DNA of 64,000 bases from NCBI GenBank assembly GCA_033819885.1, contig JAQYUZ010000017.1, forward strand, positions 124,001 through 188,000. Direction: 5' to 3'. The notes beneath the pieces were generated by a model. That model did not search any database. It worked only from the letters and a program-made list of their open reading frames with translations, and was not told where the DNA came from. The translations under genes and the position numbers were made by a program. Of this stretch, positions 32,362 to 44,026 are shown one piece after another. The DNA is from Microbotryomycetes sp. JL201. Its lineage: Eukaryota > Basidiomycota > Microbotryomycetes. Numbering within the stretch: the stretch's first letter is position 1; each line of letters opens with the position of its first letter.

Positions 32362-35300
32362 TCACTTCGTGTCTTGACCCCCGCTCGTCCCATATCCAAC
32401 CGCGTTCCACAACGAAAACCTCGAGCCTGAAGTTGACCTCAGCTTGTCCTTGACTTCGAGTCCGAGTTCATTTCCCTTCCCGGCTTTGACTGAGTTGCCT
32501 TCGTCAGACGCAGAGCCGTTTCCATTCACTTGCGCTGTTTCTTTCTGCGAGACAGAGTTGGATCGACTTGAGCGAGTCGAGTCTGTGCCATTGGCGCGAA
32601 CGGTAGAAGCGGGCGAGTTTGATCTGATGCTCGAACCTTTCACAGTCGACACGGGCGAGGTGTGACCGTCGCTTGCACCAGTCTCATTAGTAAGCTCTGG
32701 GCTAGTCGATCGGGGCGATGGCACAACATGCAATGTAGTTGATCTAGCTTGATAATCATCCGACGTTGTCAGGTGTGTGCCATCATTCGTCTCGGCGAAG
32801 TAAGATGGTGGTATGACAAGTGCGGAACTAGAGAACGACCTGAAGCGGCTTAGGTCAGTAGAAGCCCGCCGTGTGAAGGCGAAACGCGCTCACACGTGCG
32901 AAGGATCTAATGACAAGCTTAAAACGAGCGATTTGAGGTTTGGCAGCGTGTTCCGCAAGTCGATGACGGTTAATTTTTGCGAATACATGAGTTGTTCGAT
33001 ATCCTTGTTCAGGAGAAAGACGCCGTAGTCAAATCTGTACTTGTCGACGTTTTTGCCATACAGAGGAAACGCCCTTGGTCCCTTCATCATCGAGATAGGG
33101 TCAATGACGGCGCTGCGACTGCCAAGACACTTGATCGGGTAGTTGAGGGGTACCGAGAGGTACGTTGAGAGCAGAGAGACAACCTGGGCCGTATACCCGA
33201 GCGCAGACGACAGAATCTCGTCGGGAAAGGAAGCAGGGTATGTCGAATTGGGCAGGGCGAGTCCGTTGATGCAAAACAACAAGTGATTGGACACCGCGGC
33301 AAGAGACGGAGGCAACGTGTCGACGGGATCTATGGGAAACATTTGAGACAAGAGCGTGATGATTTGAATCCGTCGATCATGCGCCGCAGATTTCGTGTCC
33401 AAACACACGAGTCTGAAGCGAGCAGCGTCAAGGCTAATTTAGAGAATGTGGAAGCCCGAGAGACCAGACGAGACTCACTCTGATTTGACAATCTCGGCAT
33501 CAGCTGAGCGAAGTTGTCGTCGCTTGTGTTCCAATGCCTTGCCCGCCATATTCAGGCGCGTCCGACGAGCTTCGAGCTCCTTTCTACGCTGTTGCAGCGC
33601 ATTATGCTCTGTGAGAGGAAAGTGTCATCCGCGAAGGCTGGCCAGCTAGAACGTTTGAAGTACCTTCTTCGAGATCAAGCTTGAGATCCGCCTGGACATC
33701 CTGCAGATCATCCACGCGGTCTTTGAGCTCTCCAGCTTCGCGTACCTGCACGACAGTTCGTTCAACACTAGCCGGCACTTTGTTTCCTCATGCACGGACC
33801 AATTGACCCGTGTTGTCCTTTCCGGAAACGGCCTCATCGAGCCTCTTGCGAATTTCTGCGCTCGTCGCTGCTAGTTCTCGACCGGTATGTTCCAACATGA
33901 TGAGACTGTTCTCCGGGTTGGATCAACACCTGAGCTGGCAGCTTTCGTATCGATTCTTGGGCTGAACTGACCGATGAACCGACTCCGCGGAAGCGGCTTT
34001 GACCATTCTGGTCTCTCTCAAACTCCTTTCTACAAGAGCTCGTCTTCTCCTTTGTTCCTCGTCGAGTTGATATAATTTCCTTCTCTCGAGCTTTCTTTTC
34101 CTGCGCTTTGACCCATAAACTTTTCCAGTGTGTCCGAATCGAGCGCCAGGGTCAGACAAGTTGCCATCTTGAGCAGAATCTGACGAGTCCGACGAGTCTG
34201 ATGAGTGGTCTGACAGCGCGGCAAATGTTCGACGCGAGACCGGCAAAGGTAACATGCCTGATCTGGCTCGACGATGTCTGGACCGAGTAGCACTCGCTGC
34301 CGTAAAGTATTCGTCGCCCATTGTGATCATGAGCGTATTGGGAGGCAAGTCAGGGACAGCGAGGGCCTGATTGAAATGCCAAGACGATCAGCTGAGATGA
34401 AACGATAGTGTCAAGGTGCCGCTCACGTCTCTGCCAAGCGAGACCAGTCCGTCAAGCGCGATATCCCACTCAGTTAGAAGTCGCCAGTCCTCCTCTTGTC
34501 CGCTTGATCGACCGATGCAGCCGCTCCTTGCCCAAACTTTGACAACGATCCTACTTTCCCGCATGCCTGACCACCCTTGAACGTAACTGTCGTCAAACAA
34601 GTCTCCGTTTGTCTGATCGATGACGAAGTGGCGAGGTTCGATGTCAAAAGTGGGATTCAGACAATCATGGCACACATCAGAGACAAAGAATGTGTCTCCT
34701 GAAGCAGCGGCAGGTTGCGAGCGTGAAGAAGGCGTCCGTTGTGGATGGATGTGTACCGGAGTAGATAATGTCCGACTTCTGCTCGGCCTGACGAGCGGCA
34801 GGCCGGACTTGAGTGAGATCACACTGGAGCTCTCGCTTCTTGTGAACGCAGTACGAGGCGTTGTCGTGGAAGTCGCATCGCTTGCTGCTGAGAGTCCTCG
34901 CTTGCGACCGGACAACACCGCTTCGAACCTCGACATGGCCGTCGCTTCGGAATCTGGCAATTCAATTGTGATGGCACTGTCAACGAGTCGCCTCTTGAGC
35001 ACGTCTCGCGTCCGTCTCCGGTCTTTTGAGCTTTGGGTTTCTGACAAATACGCCCGCCTGTCGTTTGTGACAATTGAGCTGTGGCCGCTTTGTAGAGCGT
35101 CTCGTCGTGGCCGATTCTCTCGAATTTCCAGAGACGTTGACAAGCCTGCTGGCAAAGCAACAGCGATACTCTGGTCGCCCGAAGGACGAATTGTGGACCC
35201 CGAGTCGGCTGTGGCGACAGACGTTCGAGAGTGTGATCGGTCACGACCTGTTGTGGCGACGTTGGAATATTGGTGTGCCAATATTTCGGGATCCTCTCTC

Positions 35301-35777
35301 GAGCTGACGGTTCTGTTTTCTTCGGGTGACGTTGTGTGAACGGTCCAAGAACTGGCCGTGCTGCTAGCGCGTGTCCTCGTCCGGCGTTGAGCTCTGAGCA
35401 GTGCAGGGTCTGTATCGTCGACGGGTCTCTTGTCTTGATCCTTTATGAGTGATGAGAGGTCAGTGTTGCGCGGCAAAGTCTCACTCGGGCTTGATAGACT
35501 TGCTGCTGCTGCTGGCTGCTGCCCTTGTCGGCTGTGCAGAAGTGCGGAAACATTGTCTCGCCGTGGGTCAAGGGTCAAGTTTCTGACCGAGATGCTCGTC
35601 ACATGTCTCAGTCGCCGCTGCAAGGCGGAAGCGTCTGTGCGTCAGCGGCGCGGGTGGTCTGAGCTTTCATTGGAGTCTCGTCAGGTGACGCACTTGATCG
35701 TTAATCTCGACGACACTGCTGTCTGGTTGCAAGGTGACTTGCCACTGAGACGTGGACGAGTCTGATCGTCGAAGCAT
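32362..35777 (-). CDS. Vps38/UVRAG-like subunit of the class III PI3-kinase complex
   Basis: Exons 35777-35694, 35617-34427, 34366-33972, 33905-33800, 33745-33664, 33608-33479, 33433-32894 and 32839-32362 give 1001 residues. The start is MLRRSDSSTSQ and the conserved N-terminal RRLRHVTSISVRNLT follows immediately. A C2-like region includes FDIEPRHFVIDQ and IVVKVWA. A long coiled coil (residues ~600-720) precedes the Atg14/UVRAG domain: YPIKCLGSRSAVIDPIS, FPLYGKNVDKYRFDYGVFLLNKDIEQLM. The family directs the Vps34 kinase complex II to endosomes. A low-complexity Ser/Asn tail closes the protein. The assignment to UVRAG rather than Atg14 rests on the C2-like region. Confidence 0.82.
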
Positions 35778-36022
35778 TGGCGCACGGGCATGTGGGGAGG
35801 CACACGCGCGATACACTGGCTGCTGCTGCTATAGACTGGCTTGTTGTTGCAGCTACAGCCGAGATTATTGACGGCAGATCAAGACCAGCGAACGAGGCGC
35901 GAGGGCAAGCACTGATCTCGACAAGGGCAATGCTCGGCTCAGCAATGACCGCATTCCCCTTTGCTGTGCTTTGTCTCCGCTCTCATCAGCTCCCACCGGA
36001 CCGGTTCACGCTTCGGCGTCGC

Positions 36023-38334
36023 ATGTCGACTCCAAACCAGCCATCGGCCATGGCCCAGGCTGCAGCAGCCATGTCTCCGCAGCAGCCTGGCCACGCCAAC
36101 GCCGCGAACGCCGCTGCCCCAAACGCATCAAAGCTGCCACAGCACGTCAAGGCACTCGAAGGCATCAGGCAATTCCTCGTCAGCTATTCCGTGTCTACTC
36201 GCAAGTACAACCTTGAGCTAAATCGCGCATGCGCTCCTGCAGGAGAGCAAGAGCTGTTATGACATCCTCCCAGAAAGGTAACAAACATACACGCCTGCGC
36301 CTTGAACAATCGAACTGAAACCCTTCCACCTCCCTGCTCAGCTTCCGGCTGATCGTGTTTGACAACAAGCTGAGCATCACGCGCAGCCTTCAAGCGCTCG
36401 TCACAAACGGTCAGTCAACAGAGCACACACACACTTTTGCGCAAAACGGAAAGCTGCTGTGATCTCAAATGGCTGACAGTGACTCGGTCGGCCTGCTAAC
36501 TCCTCGTTCTTGGCTCACGCATCGTACAGGCGTCGTCTCGGCTCCACTGTACGATTCAACTACGCAGCGCTTTGCGGGAATGTTTACGCTGGCAGACGTC
36601 GTACACCTAATACAGTACTATTACTTGACCGCGCATGAATACGAAAACGTCGTGGCCGAAGTGGAAGCGTTTCAGCTGGAATCGCTCCGAAGTAAGCATC
36701 CGTCTGTGTGGCCGACACACTCATGGGCCTGACTTTCTTGATGCTGCCTGTAGAGATTGAGCAAGCAATCGATGTGCCTCCTCCGCCAACGATATCTGTC
36801 CATCCTGACCAGCCCTTGGCTGACGCGTGCGCGGCTCTCGTGCGCACGCACGCGCGACGTTTGCCCCTCGTCGACCGGGACGACCAAACGAAAAAGGAGA
36901 CTATCGTCAGCGTGCTGACCCAATATCGCGTTCTCAAATTCATTGCAATCAACGTGAGCTCAATGCTCTAATAGTCTACTCACCGTCGCTTACACGTCTT
37001 TTGCTCACGCAGTGCCAACACGATTGCGCTCGGCTCGATCAGTCAATCGGTTCTCTTGGAGTTGGATCCTACTGCTCATGGTACCAGCCATCGACTGGTC
37101 ATTCACCGCCATCGACGCCGACATCTGACACGCGCGATCCGATAAGCGCCATCACTCAGGAAGACAGTCAGTTGTCCGGTCCGCTGTCGCCAATGATGGG
37201 CGTCAGAATGAAGTCGCTACCTCTAGCAGATGAAGCGCCAGCGGCTGAGATGAGGCACAACCACATCCCCGTGCACCCACCACCTCCGGAGCGACACGAA
37301 TCAGACATGACAGTCACGGCATCATCACCACCGCCTACCGCAACTGCGCCTGAGATGACCCCAATGTCATCGACGGGCACGGTTCATCCTCAAGGTAGCG
37401 CGACACCATTGACGTCTGAAGCGGCTCAAAATGGCGCGGACCACAGGAGAGAAGCCTCGTCCTCTTCGTCGCAACTTCCAGACACGCCAACGACGACAGT
37501 TCCAGCTCGACAAGGAGCACATTCTGCAACAACGTCTGCGACAAAGTCGGAATTTGGCGTGTCGAGCTCGGACAAGTACTTTCCGCTGTCGACGGCATCA
37601 ATGCAGACGAGCGTTTTCGACGTCGTGCACATCTTTTCAGAAAGAGGCATTTCTGCTGTTCCGATTATCGACGACGACGGTGTCGTGTTGGACATGTACG
37701 AGACGGTCGACATTGTCGATTTGGTTCGACAGAACGCTTATCAAGTACTCGACTCTACGATCGAAGTCGCGTTGGCTCAGCGTTCACCCGACTTTACTGG
37801 TGTGATGACCTGTACCCCGAGGGACACGCTGAGCTCTATTCTTGCTTATATTCGAGAGAGGAGATGTCACCGGTTCGTGATCATTGAGCCAGAGGACGTG
37901 CCGGCAAACGCTACGACTGGAACCGCCGCGAGGAAGAAGGGTAGCTTGGTTGGTATCCTGAGCCTGAGCGATGTATTGAGGTACCTCGTCGGGCACGAGA
38001 ACCTCAAGGGACACGAAGTTCCAGGCCTTGGTGAGGGCTGTTCACCGAGCTTGTTGTACCTTGACATGAGCACATGCTGACATTCCCCGCTCTCTCCTCC
38101 TTCCTGACAGGCGTGCATGGTCTGCGCGGCGTTGGATCTGTTGGCGGCACAGACTTGACGACGCACAGCGTCCTGATGGCGTCTGGGGCTTTGGCCGGCG
38201 ATCTGACTGACACTGAATCGAAAGCGGGTTCGAGACGTGGAAGCGGTGCGACAGACAACGGGAGCATTATTAGCGGCGCAAGTGTGCAAGGCTTAGGCTT
38301 GCAAGATGTCATTGAAGGACAGGCGATCGAGTAG
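36023..38334 (+). CDS. SNF4: AMP-activated protein kinase gamma subunit (Snf4)
   Basis: Exons 36023-36178, 36243-36277, 36342-36409, 36530-36691, 36754-36953, 37013-38030 and 38111-38334 give 620 residues, nearly twice yeast Snf4 (322). Four CBS motifs can be followed: FRLIVFDNKLSITRSLQALVTNGVVSAPLYD; PPTISVHPDQPLADACAALV; TSVFDVVHIFSERGISAVPIID; CTPRDTLSSILAYIRERRCHRFVII, then GILSLSDVLRYLV. A Pro/Ser/Thr-rich insertion of about 165 residues (roughly 230-395) splits the Bateman pairs, and a Gly/Ser tail follows CBS4. The gene shares a 245-nt divergent promoter with the Vps38-like gene. The subunit senses adenine nucleotides in the glucose-derepression kinase. Confidence 0.92.
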
Positions 38335-38671
38335 ACTCATGTCCGGAATTCTAGACCTTTCAGTACATCTCTGTTTGAATTTTCCCTGTTGTAGTGTAAC
38401 AACTTTTGGTGGTGCAGTGTTGGTGTCAATACTGTCCGGTGCAGCAGATGAAATGTCGTGCCGAGCCTCGTTTGCGGCGATGACCTCATCGCTCTCTCTT
38501 CCGCCGGCCTCACAATCAGCAATCTTGTCCCTCCCTTTGAGCAGCACCTTTTCACAGCGGAGCAGGTCCATCCACTGCGACTTCGACTCCGTTCCGACTT
38601 GTTGCATACCGCTTTCGCTTGAAACTCCGACGAGTTCCGATTCCAAATTCACCGAGAACTGCACCAGTGCG
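38335..38671. other. Intergenic between SNF4 and the next plus-strand gene
   Basis: A 337-nt stretch. A long minus-strand frame crosses it (38293-38805) but lacks an ATG near its start; I treat it as a chance frame. Confidence 0.3.
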
Positions 38672-39553
38672 ATGGCGTCACACCACAGATTGACATTAAC
38701 TCGAGCATTGGAGATGCAAGAACGGGACAAGGACCAGCTCGAGGTGAGAGAGACGCTGTCTGCTGGCGTGCGAGCGGGCGCGGACAAATCATCGCCGAGA
38801 GTCAAAACTTGTGCTGACGATCGAGTATCGCCTGTCCTGCGCAGATTATTGCCCTTCAGGTGAATTGCATTAGTAGGCTACGAGTGCATACGAACAGCGT
38901 CAGCTGACATGAGAGCGTGTGCGTGCTTTTGTAGCGCGAGGCGCTCGCTTCGGCGACCGAACTCGTTGCGGCACTGCAGCGACGTGTGAGCCCGACCTCG
39001 ACTCTCCTACCCCGTCATAACTCTGACTGATATCGTACGTTTGGCTGCCCAGCTACGACTTGTAGAGTCTACATCACCCGACAATCGTCCGGCTTCGACC
39101 TTTGGGCAACCTTCAATCTCGGCAACATCTTCAAGAGCACCGAGTGCACCTCCCGCCTCGACTTCATTGTCTGCTGCTTTGAGACTACAAATCCTGGGCC
39201 GAGGTTTGCAACAAACTGCGCTAGCGAGGCGTGTCGAAGAGGCAGAGAGTCGTAGTCAGTCCAGGCATGCCACGCCACGTCACGGCATGAGTCCAGTCAC
39301 ATCAGACGTAGAACAAGACGAAGACGAAGACGACTCGGAAGAGCTGGAGGACGAGTCTGATGCAGACGAAAGCAGCTTCGTCAACGGTGGCGACGTCAGA
39401 GCCTCTCATGAAAAGGCCACTGCAGCCTCACGAGAGCGAGATTACAGGTTGTGGATCGCAGAACACAAGCTCGCAAAGGGCCTCGTCGACCAAAATGGCG
39501 TCAAAGTGCGATCTAAAAGGGCCCTTAGGCGCAGGTACAGCGCTGGTCGATGA
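38672..39553 (+). CDS. Hypothetical coiled-coil/acidic protein
   Basis: Proposed exons 38672-38743, 38845-38859, 38935-38985 and 39053-39553 give 212 residues. Splicing joins LEMQERDKDQLE, IIALQ, REALASATELVAALQRR and LRLVESTSPD into one continuous amphipathic helix, which is the main support for the model; all splice sites are GT-AG. The middle is Ser/Pro/Ala-rich, then an acidic run EQDEDEDDSEELEDESDADE and a basic C-terminus KRALRRRYSAGR. No family is recognised. Exon 2 is 15 nt. Confidence 0.55.
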
Positions 39554-39692
39554 GACGTACACTTGTCTGCTCCCTTTCTACGACGGATTACCGGATTGTG
39601 CAGTGTGTGTTGTGTGACTTTTGTTGATTGTTCCATCTCTATTTTATTATGCAATCCAGCTTGAATTCAGTCTCTCGTCTCTGGTCGCGAGC

Positions 39693-40888
39693 ATGTCGAC
39701 GTCGGCACAAGCCGCGCTCGAGGCGAGTTTGAAAGTGAGCTTCTGTAGTGGAAATACAACATGTCTGCTGCCGTGACTGATACTCTTTGCGTGCGTGTGC
39801 GTGTTGCGCAGTCGACGATTCACGCCTTGTCGCTCGTCGTGTCATTCCATGCGACTGTAGACTCGCTCGGCGTCAGTCCATACGTCCAACATGCACCTCG
39901 ACAACTAGTCAACTCGCTGCAACAAGAGACGCAAAAGTTTGACGGCCTGTGTACGCAATTGGAGCAACAGATTGTTCGTTGTCGACCATGACAAGCGTCT
40001 GCACGCTGATGCTCGCTCGGACTGACATGTTCCTTTTGACGTATCGACTTGCAGCTGAGAGCGATTGCCGTACTTGAGCGAGATGCGCTAAAGGCGGCCG
40101 GTTTGCCTTTGCCTCAACCTTTGGCGAACGCATCAGACTCGAAGGCGGAAGACACGCAGGACGAGGCGATGGACGACGCTTTCTTCAATAGCTCGTTGTT
40201 CGGAGACACGCCAGCCAACTCGAGACCGACGACGAGCTCGGGACTGGTCTTGACGAACGAACCCATCAAGTCTGTTGCTCAGGATTCAGTGTCAGCGGCA
40301 AAGAGCGGGAAGGAGAACGCACTCGGTTTGTCACTTCCTATGCCATCGACGTCGATGCCGGCGTCGGCACCGATGCCATTGTCATCAAACAGCGTGTCGG
40401 AACCGTTTGCCACTGGCGCCACAACCGCTCAACCTTCGACTTTGGGCAAAGAATCCGCGGAAAACACTGGCGTGACAAATTTCGACATCAATGCGCTCTT
40501 GGCGGGAACAATGTCGTCAAGCGCGACAGATCAACCCGATTTCTCTTCGTCTATAGGTGACGCAGACATGCAAGCGATGCTGCAAATGATTGCAGACGCA
40601 AACGTTCCTCCACAAACATCAAATCCTTCTGCAGCACCGACGACAGTCTTGTCTTCGACAGCAATGTCGTCTACACCCGTCTCTACCGACGTCGACTTGT
40701 CCGGTCTGTTGAATTGGTCAAGCCAACCAACGTCTTCGGCCGTCCCGACCAATGCTTCAACATTGACAGCCGTCCCAGAATCAACCGGTATCAGTGGACT
40801 TGGTTCGATCGATTTCTCAACGTTTGACTTTTCATCAAACGAGAATTTAGACGAACTGCTCAACAGTTTCGGAACTTTAAACTCGTAA
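39693..40888 (+). CDS. Ser/Thr-rich protein, possible Mediator-tail-type subunit
   Basis: Exons 39693-39734, 39812-39973 and 40055-40888 give 345 residues. The first 85 residues are helical with heptads (STIHALSLVVSFHATVD, QETQKFDGLCTQLEQQ, LRAIAVLERDALKAAG), the pattern of small Mediator subunits such as Med2/Med29. The remainder is Ser/Thr/Pro-rich with acidic hydrophobic patches (FDINALLAG, VDLSGLLNW, FDFSSNENLDELLNSFG) like activation domains. Identification as Mediator is a guess from architecture; a transcriptional role is the more general inference. Confidence 0.5.
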
Positions 40889-41136
40889 TGAAACGCATCA
40901 AATAGAGCGGTATGCTCCGCAACCTCTCAAGTTTACTCAATGTCAATGACACTGCTCACCAAAAAGAAGAATGGAAAATGTTGCTTGTATATGTGTCAAC
41001 CTGCTACAGCTTTTCTTTTGGATTGTACAACAAATGGGAAAAGAAATAGCTCCGAGATGTGCAGAAAAAGAATAAAAGAAGAAGACAAAAGACGCGGCCG
41101 AGACGCACATCAAGAAAAAAAAAAAAGTGACCTAGC

Positions 41137-43793
41137 TCACGCATCCATTGTAAATTGAATATCTTCAACGTCACTCTCACCAGACCCAACGCTTGTCGTC
41201 GCTGTAGCGGTCGTGAAAGAATTCGCACTCGTTTGTTGCGGCTTGTCGTCCAAACCCAACTTTGCAGTGATGGTTGAAGTTCGGTTTCTGATTCGTCTGA
41301 TGGGTTCACTGTCGAGATGATGATCGTCTTGAGCGTCGTCATCATCCTCTGCGTCGTCATCGTCACGTCGCGGTGGGAACTTCGATTCAACAGCTCCTCC
41401 AAACACAGACACATGGCTTAATGGACTCTTTGCCATGCATGTTGCCAAGCCAGTCCCTCCCGTCCTCCTCGCCAAAGAAGATGACATCATGTCATCCGAT
41501 CCTGCATTGGTTTCACTCCAACCAGCACTCCATGGTAACCTCGACACCGACTCTCCTCTTCCGTTCGCGCCACTGCCCGAGTTCGTTTGAACGTGACCGA
41601 AAGCCGGACTCGAATTTGACGTCGACATGCCAGAAGTAGGCGTGTCTCCAGTATAGTTCGCCGTTGTCAGATGTAATTGAGACAAACCGGCCGCGAGACC
41701 TCCGGGTAAAGACCCAGTCAACAATGCAGCTGACGGCGGAGACGCGCCCAGAGATGCGAATGAACGATTGTCGAACGAAGAGGAGTATAGAGGTGGGTCG
41801 AGGGAAGAAGTTGTAGACCTCGTCGCGTTGGCCAAGCCATTCGCGGTAAAACCCGAAGATCGTTGGGAAAGTCGAGGCTGAAGGTGCACGCTACTGCTGA
41901 GGCCAGAAGCTGAAGTGACCGGAGGAGAAGTTGGCGTGAATGACGCAGCACGTGGGTTTGTGCCTTCAATGCTCGAGCTGGACACGGTTACTGGCGGACG
42001 GGGTCTTGGCTGCGGCTGATCTTTGACCACTGTCGCATTTGTCCGCGCAAGAGAAATTTCGGCGGGAACAGATCGACTCGCCGCAGGTCCGGTAGGTGAG
42101 GGTAGGGTCATCAAGTCATTTGGCCTTGTACCAACTTTGCTAGCTCGTCGCCTCTGCTCTTCGGGTGTTAGCAGATCGTTTAATGATGAAGGTAAAAAAG
42201 CTTCGTCGAGTTCATCGTCATCGTCTTGAGCGTCGAGGGCGGATTCGTCCGCAGAATCTCCCCCGCCACCGAGCGGGGCCGGCCAGCCGTTGCTCAAAGA
42301 GCGACGCATGTCCATCGCACCGTTCCTGGCCGGTGGAGATCTACCAAAAAGATCCTCGTTGCTGTCGAAAGACGATGGCAGAAACAGACCTCGCGAACCT
42401 TGGAACGGCGACGTTCCAAAGATTGTCGACGCAGGAGTGGCTCTCGGCGACGATGCGTTGTGGTCAAATCCGCTCGACGCGCCTGTGCTCATATAGCTCG
42501 AATGACGAGACTGGGCGTGAAGACGTGGAGGCGACAAAGTTTCGCTCGTGTTGGACGACCGTCGAGCTTGCTCGCCAAGCATCAACTGGGCGGCCATGGA
42601 CGATCTGTTGGCACCACTTGTCGCACCGGTATGTTGCAAAGTTTGACTGAGACCAGACGGAGCAGAAATGAAGGTGGCTGTCTTTGAATGATGAGTTGCA
42701 GTGTTGAACGATTGCGCCTGGTCAAAAGTTTGGCCAGAGCCGGGTGGGGATCCGAAAAGACTCTCGCCGCCGGAGAATACTGGTTGAGCGTGTGACCAAT
42801 CTGATGCACGACTGGTAGAAAAGCCGTCTACGGTGTTGTGCAAGCTGCGCGCGAGGCCACTCTGCGGAGGTCCAGCCTGTATTCCAAAACCGGCTTCTCT
42901 TGAAGCGGGCGACGTGCCAAGTCCGTCGCTGAAAGTGGCGGCCTGGACAGCGTTGACTGCCTGCGCTTGTGCTTCTCTAAGCGCTGTTTGGGCTGCGCGT
43001 TTGTTCTTCCGATCATAGCTCATGGGCTGTCCTGGGAGAATGTGTGCCAGAGCACACTGAAAGGCCGAGTCCAATGTCAGCCCTCCCTTTCTCTGTAGGT
43101 GCGCGCACACCTATTTCGTCCTGCAAGAGCTCGCCTTGTGACCAAATTTGCAGTTGCCCTTGGCGAACCACTGACAAAGGGGCTTTGACTGCGACGAGGG
43201 CACAGTTGATGACAAAGTCAGTCTTGATTGATTGGAACGAGCGACGGAGAGCTCAGAGTACTGACTGTGCCTGGCTGTGTCATGTCGTGCGAGAACGGGC
43301 AGCTCGCTCCAGCCGTGCACGAGTTTGCCTTGAAGAACTTGCATGGCACGTGGGACAAGTCTTTGGCTGCTGTGCGATGTGCGGTACGATTCAAGTCAAG
43401 TCAGCGCTATCAGCTCGCTTGGCTCGGTGGGACGAGTGAGGGCGATGCCGACAATGTCGTCGGTCGCGCCACACGCTCGGGCGCCACATTCGGATCGCCC
43501 AAAGGCGGCGCGCTGGCAGAGGTCCGAGCGTCGCGGGATGGGCGCGTGGCGCACTGACCTTTCTGCATCGAAGCTTTGGCAGCATCCAAGTCTGGCATGC
43601 CGTTGGCGAGCTGAGACTGCCTGCGCGGCGATCCGTGGTCTCTGGAGAGTGAGCGGTGGGCCGACAGGCGCGAGTCGTGCGCCGGCTCCGTCGACGTTGT
43701 CGGCCGTCCACGATGTTGCTCGACGATGTTGACTCCTGTCGGCCCCATGTGTCCGAGCGGTGGCGGCTGTACAGGCACGGGCATCGCCGTCAT
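41137..43793 (-). CDS. Tandem CCCH zinc-finger protein (Cps3/Lee1-like)
   Basis: Well-supported exons are 43366-43266, 43188-43135 and 43056-41137. Two fingers are formed across exons: CKFFKANSCTAGASCPFSH and CQWFAKGNCKFGHKCALAH, both exactly C-x7-C-x5-C-x3-H. The second finger exists only if the intron after GHK is removed through a GC donor (43134, AAG|GCGAGC). A 600-residue Ser/Pro/Gly-rich region follows, ending ESDVEDIQFTMDA. Relatives (fission-yeast cps3, budding-yeast LEE1) are RNA-binding candidates. A first exon from an ATG at 43793 (MTAMPVPVQPP, then low-complexity) is likely, but the splice joining it to 43366 is unresolved. Confidence 0.75.
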
Positions 43794-44026
43794 CGTTGTC
43801 GCGTTGCGTGGCAATCAGAGCTCGTCCAGCTGCCCCGAACCGTGCGCGGCTCGCTCTTCGGAGGTTGAGGTTGATGGAGCAGCTGGAAATCGATCGGCCA
43901 ACGCTAGATGTGAGCCTTGACGTGGCTAGCGGATCGGGTTGGATCACAAGTGGGGGAAACCGCCGAGTCACGCGCGCGCAGCTTTTGGGCGGTGCCGCAG
44001 TGCTCTTCCGACCGACCTGCACCTCG

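Noticed and set aside
38293-38805. Long minus-strand frame overlapping the 3' end of SNF4
   Set aside because: It has no ATG near its beginning, overlaps SNF4 coding sequence and the first exon of a better-supported plus-strand gene, and matches no family.
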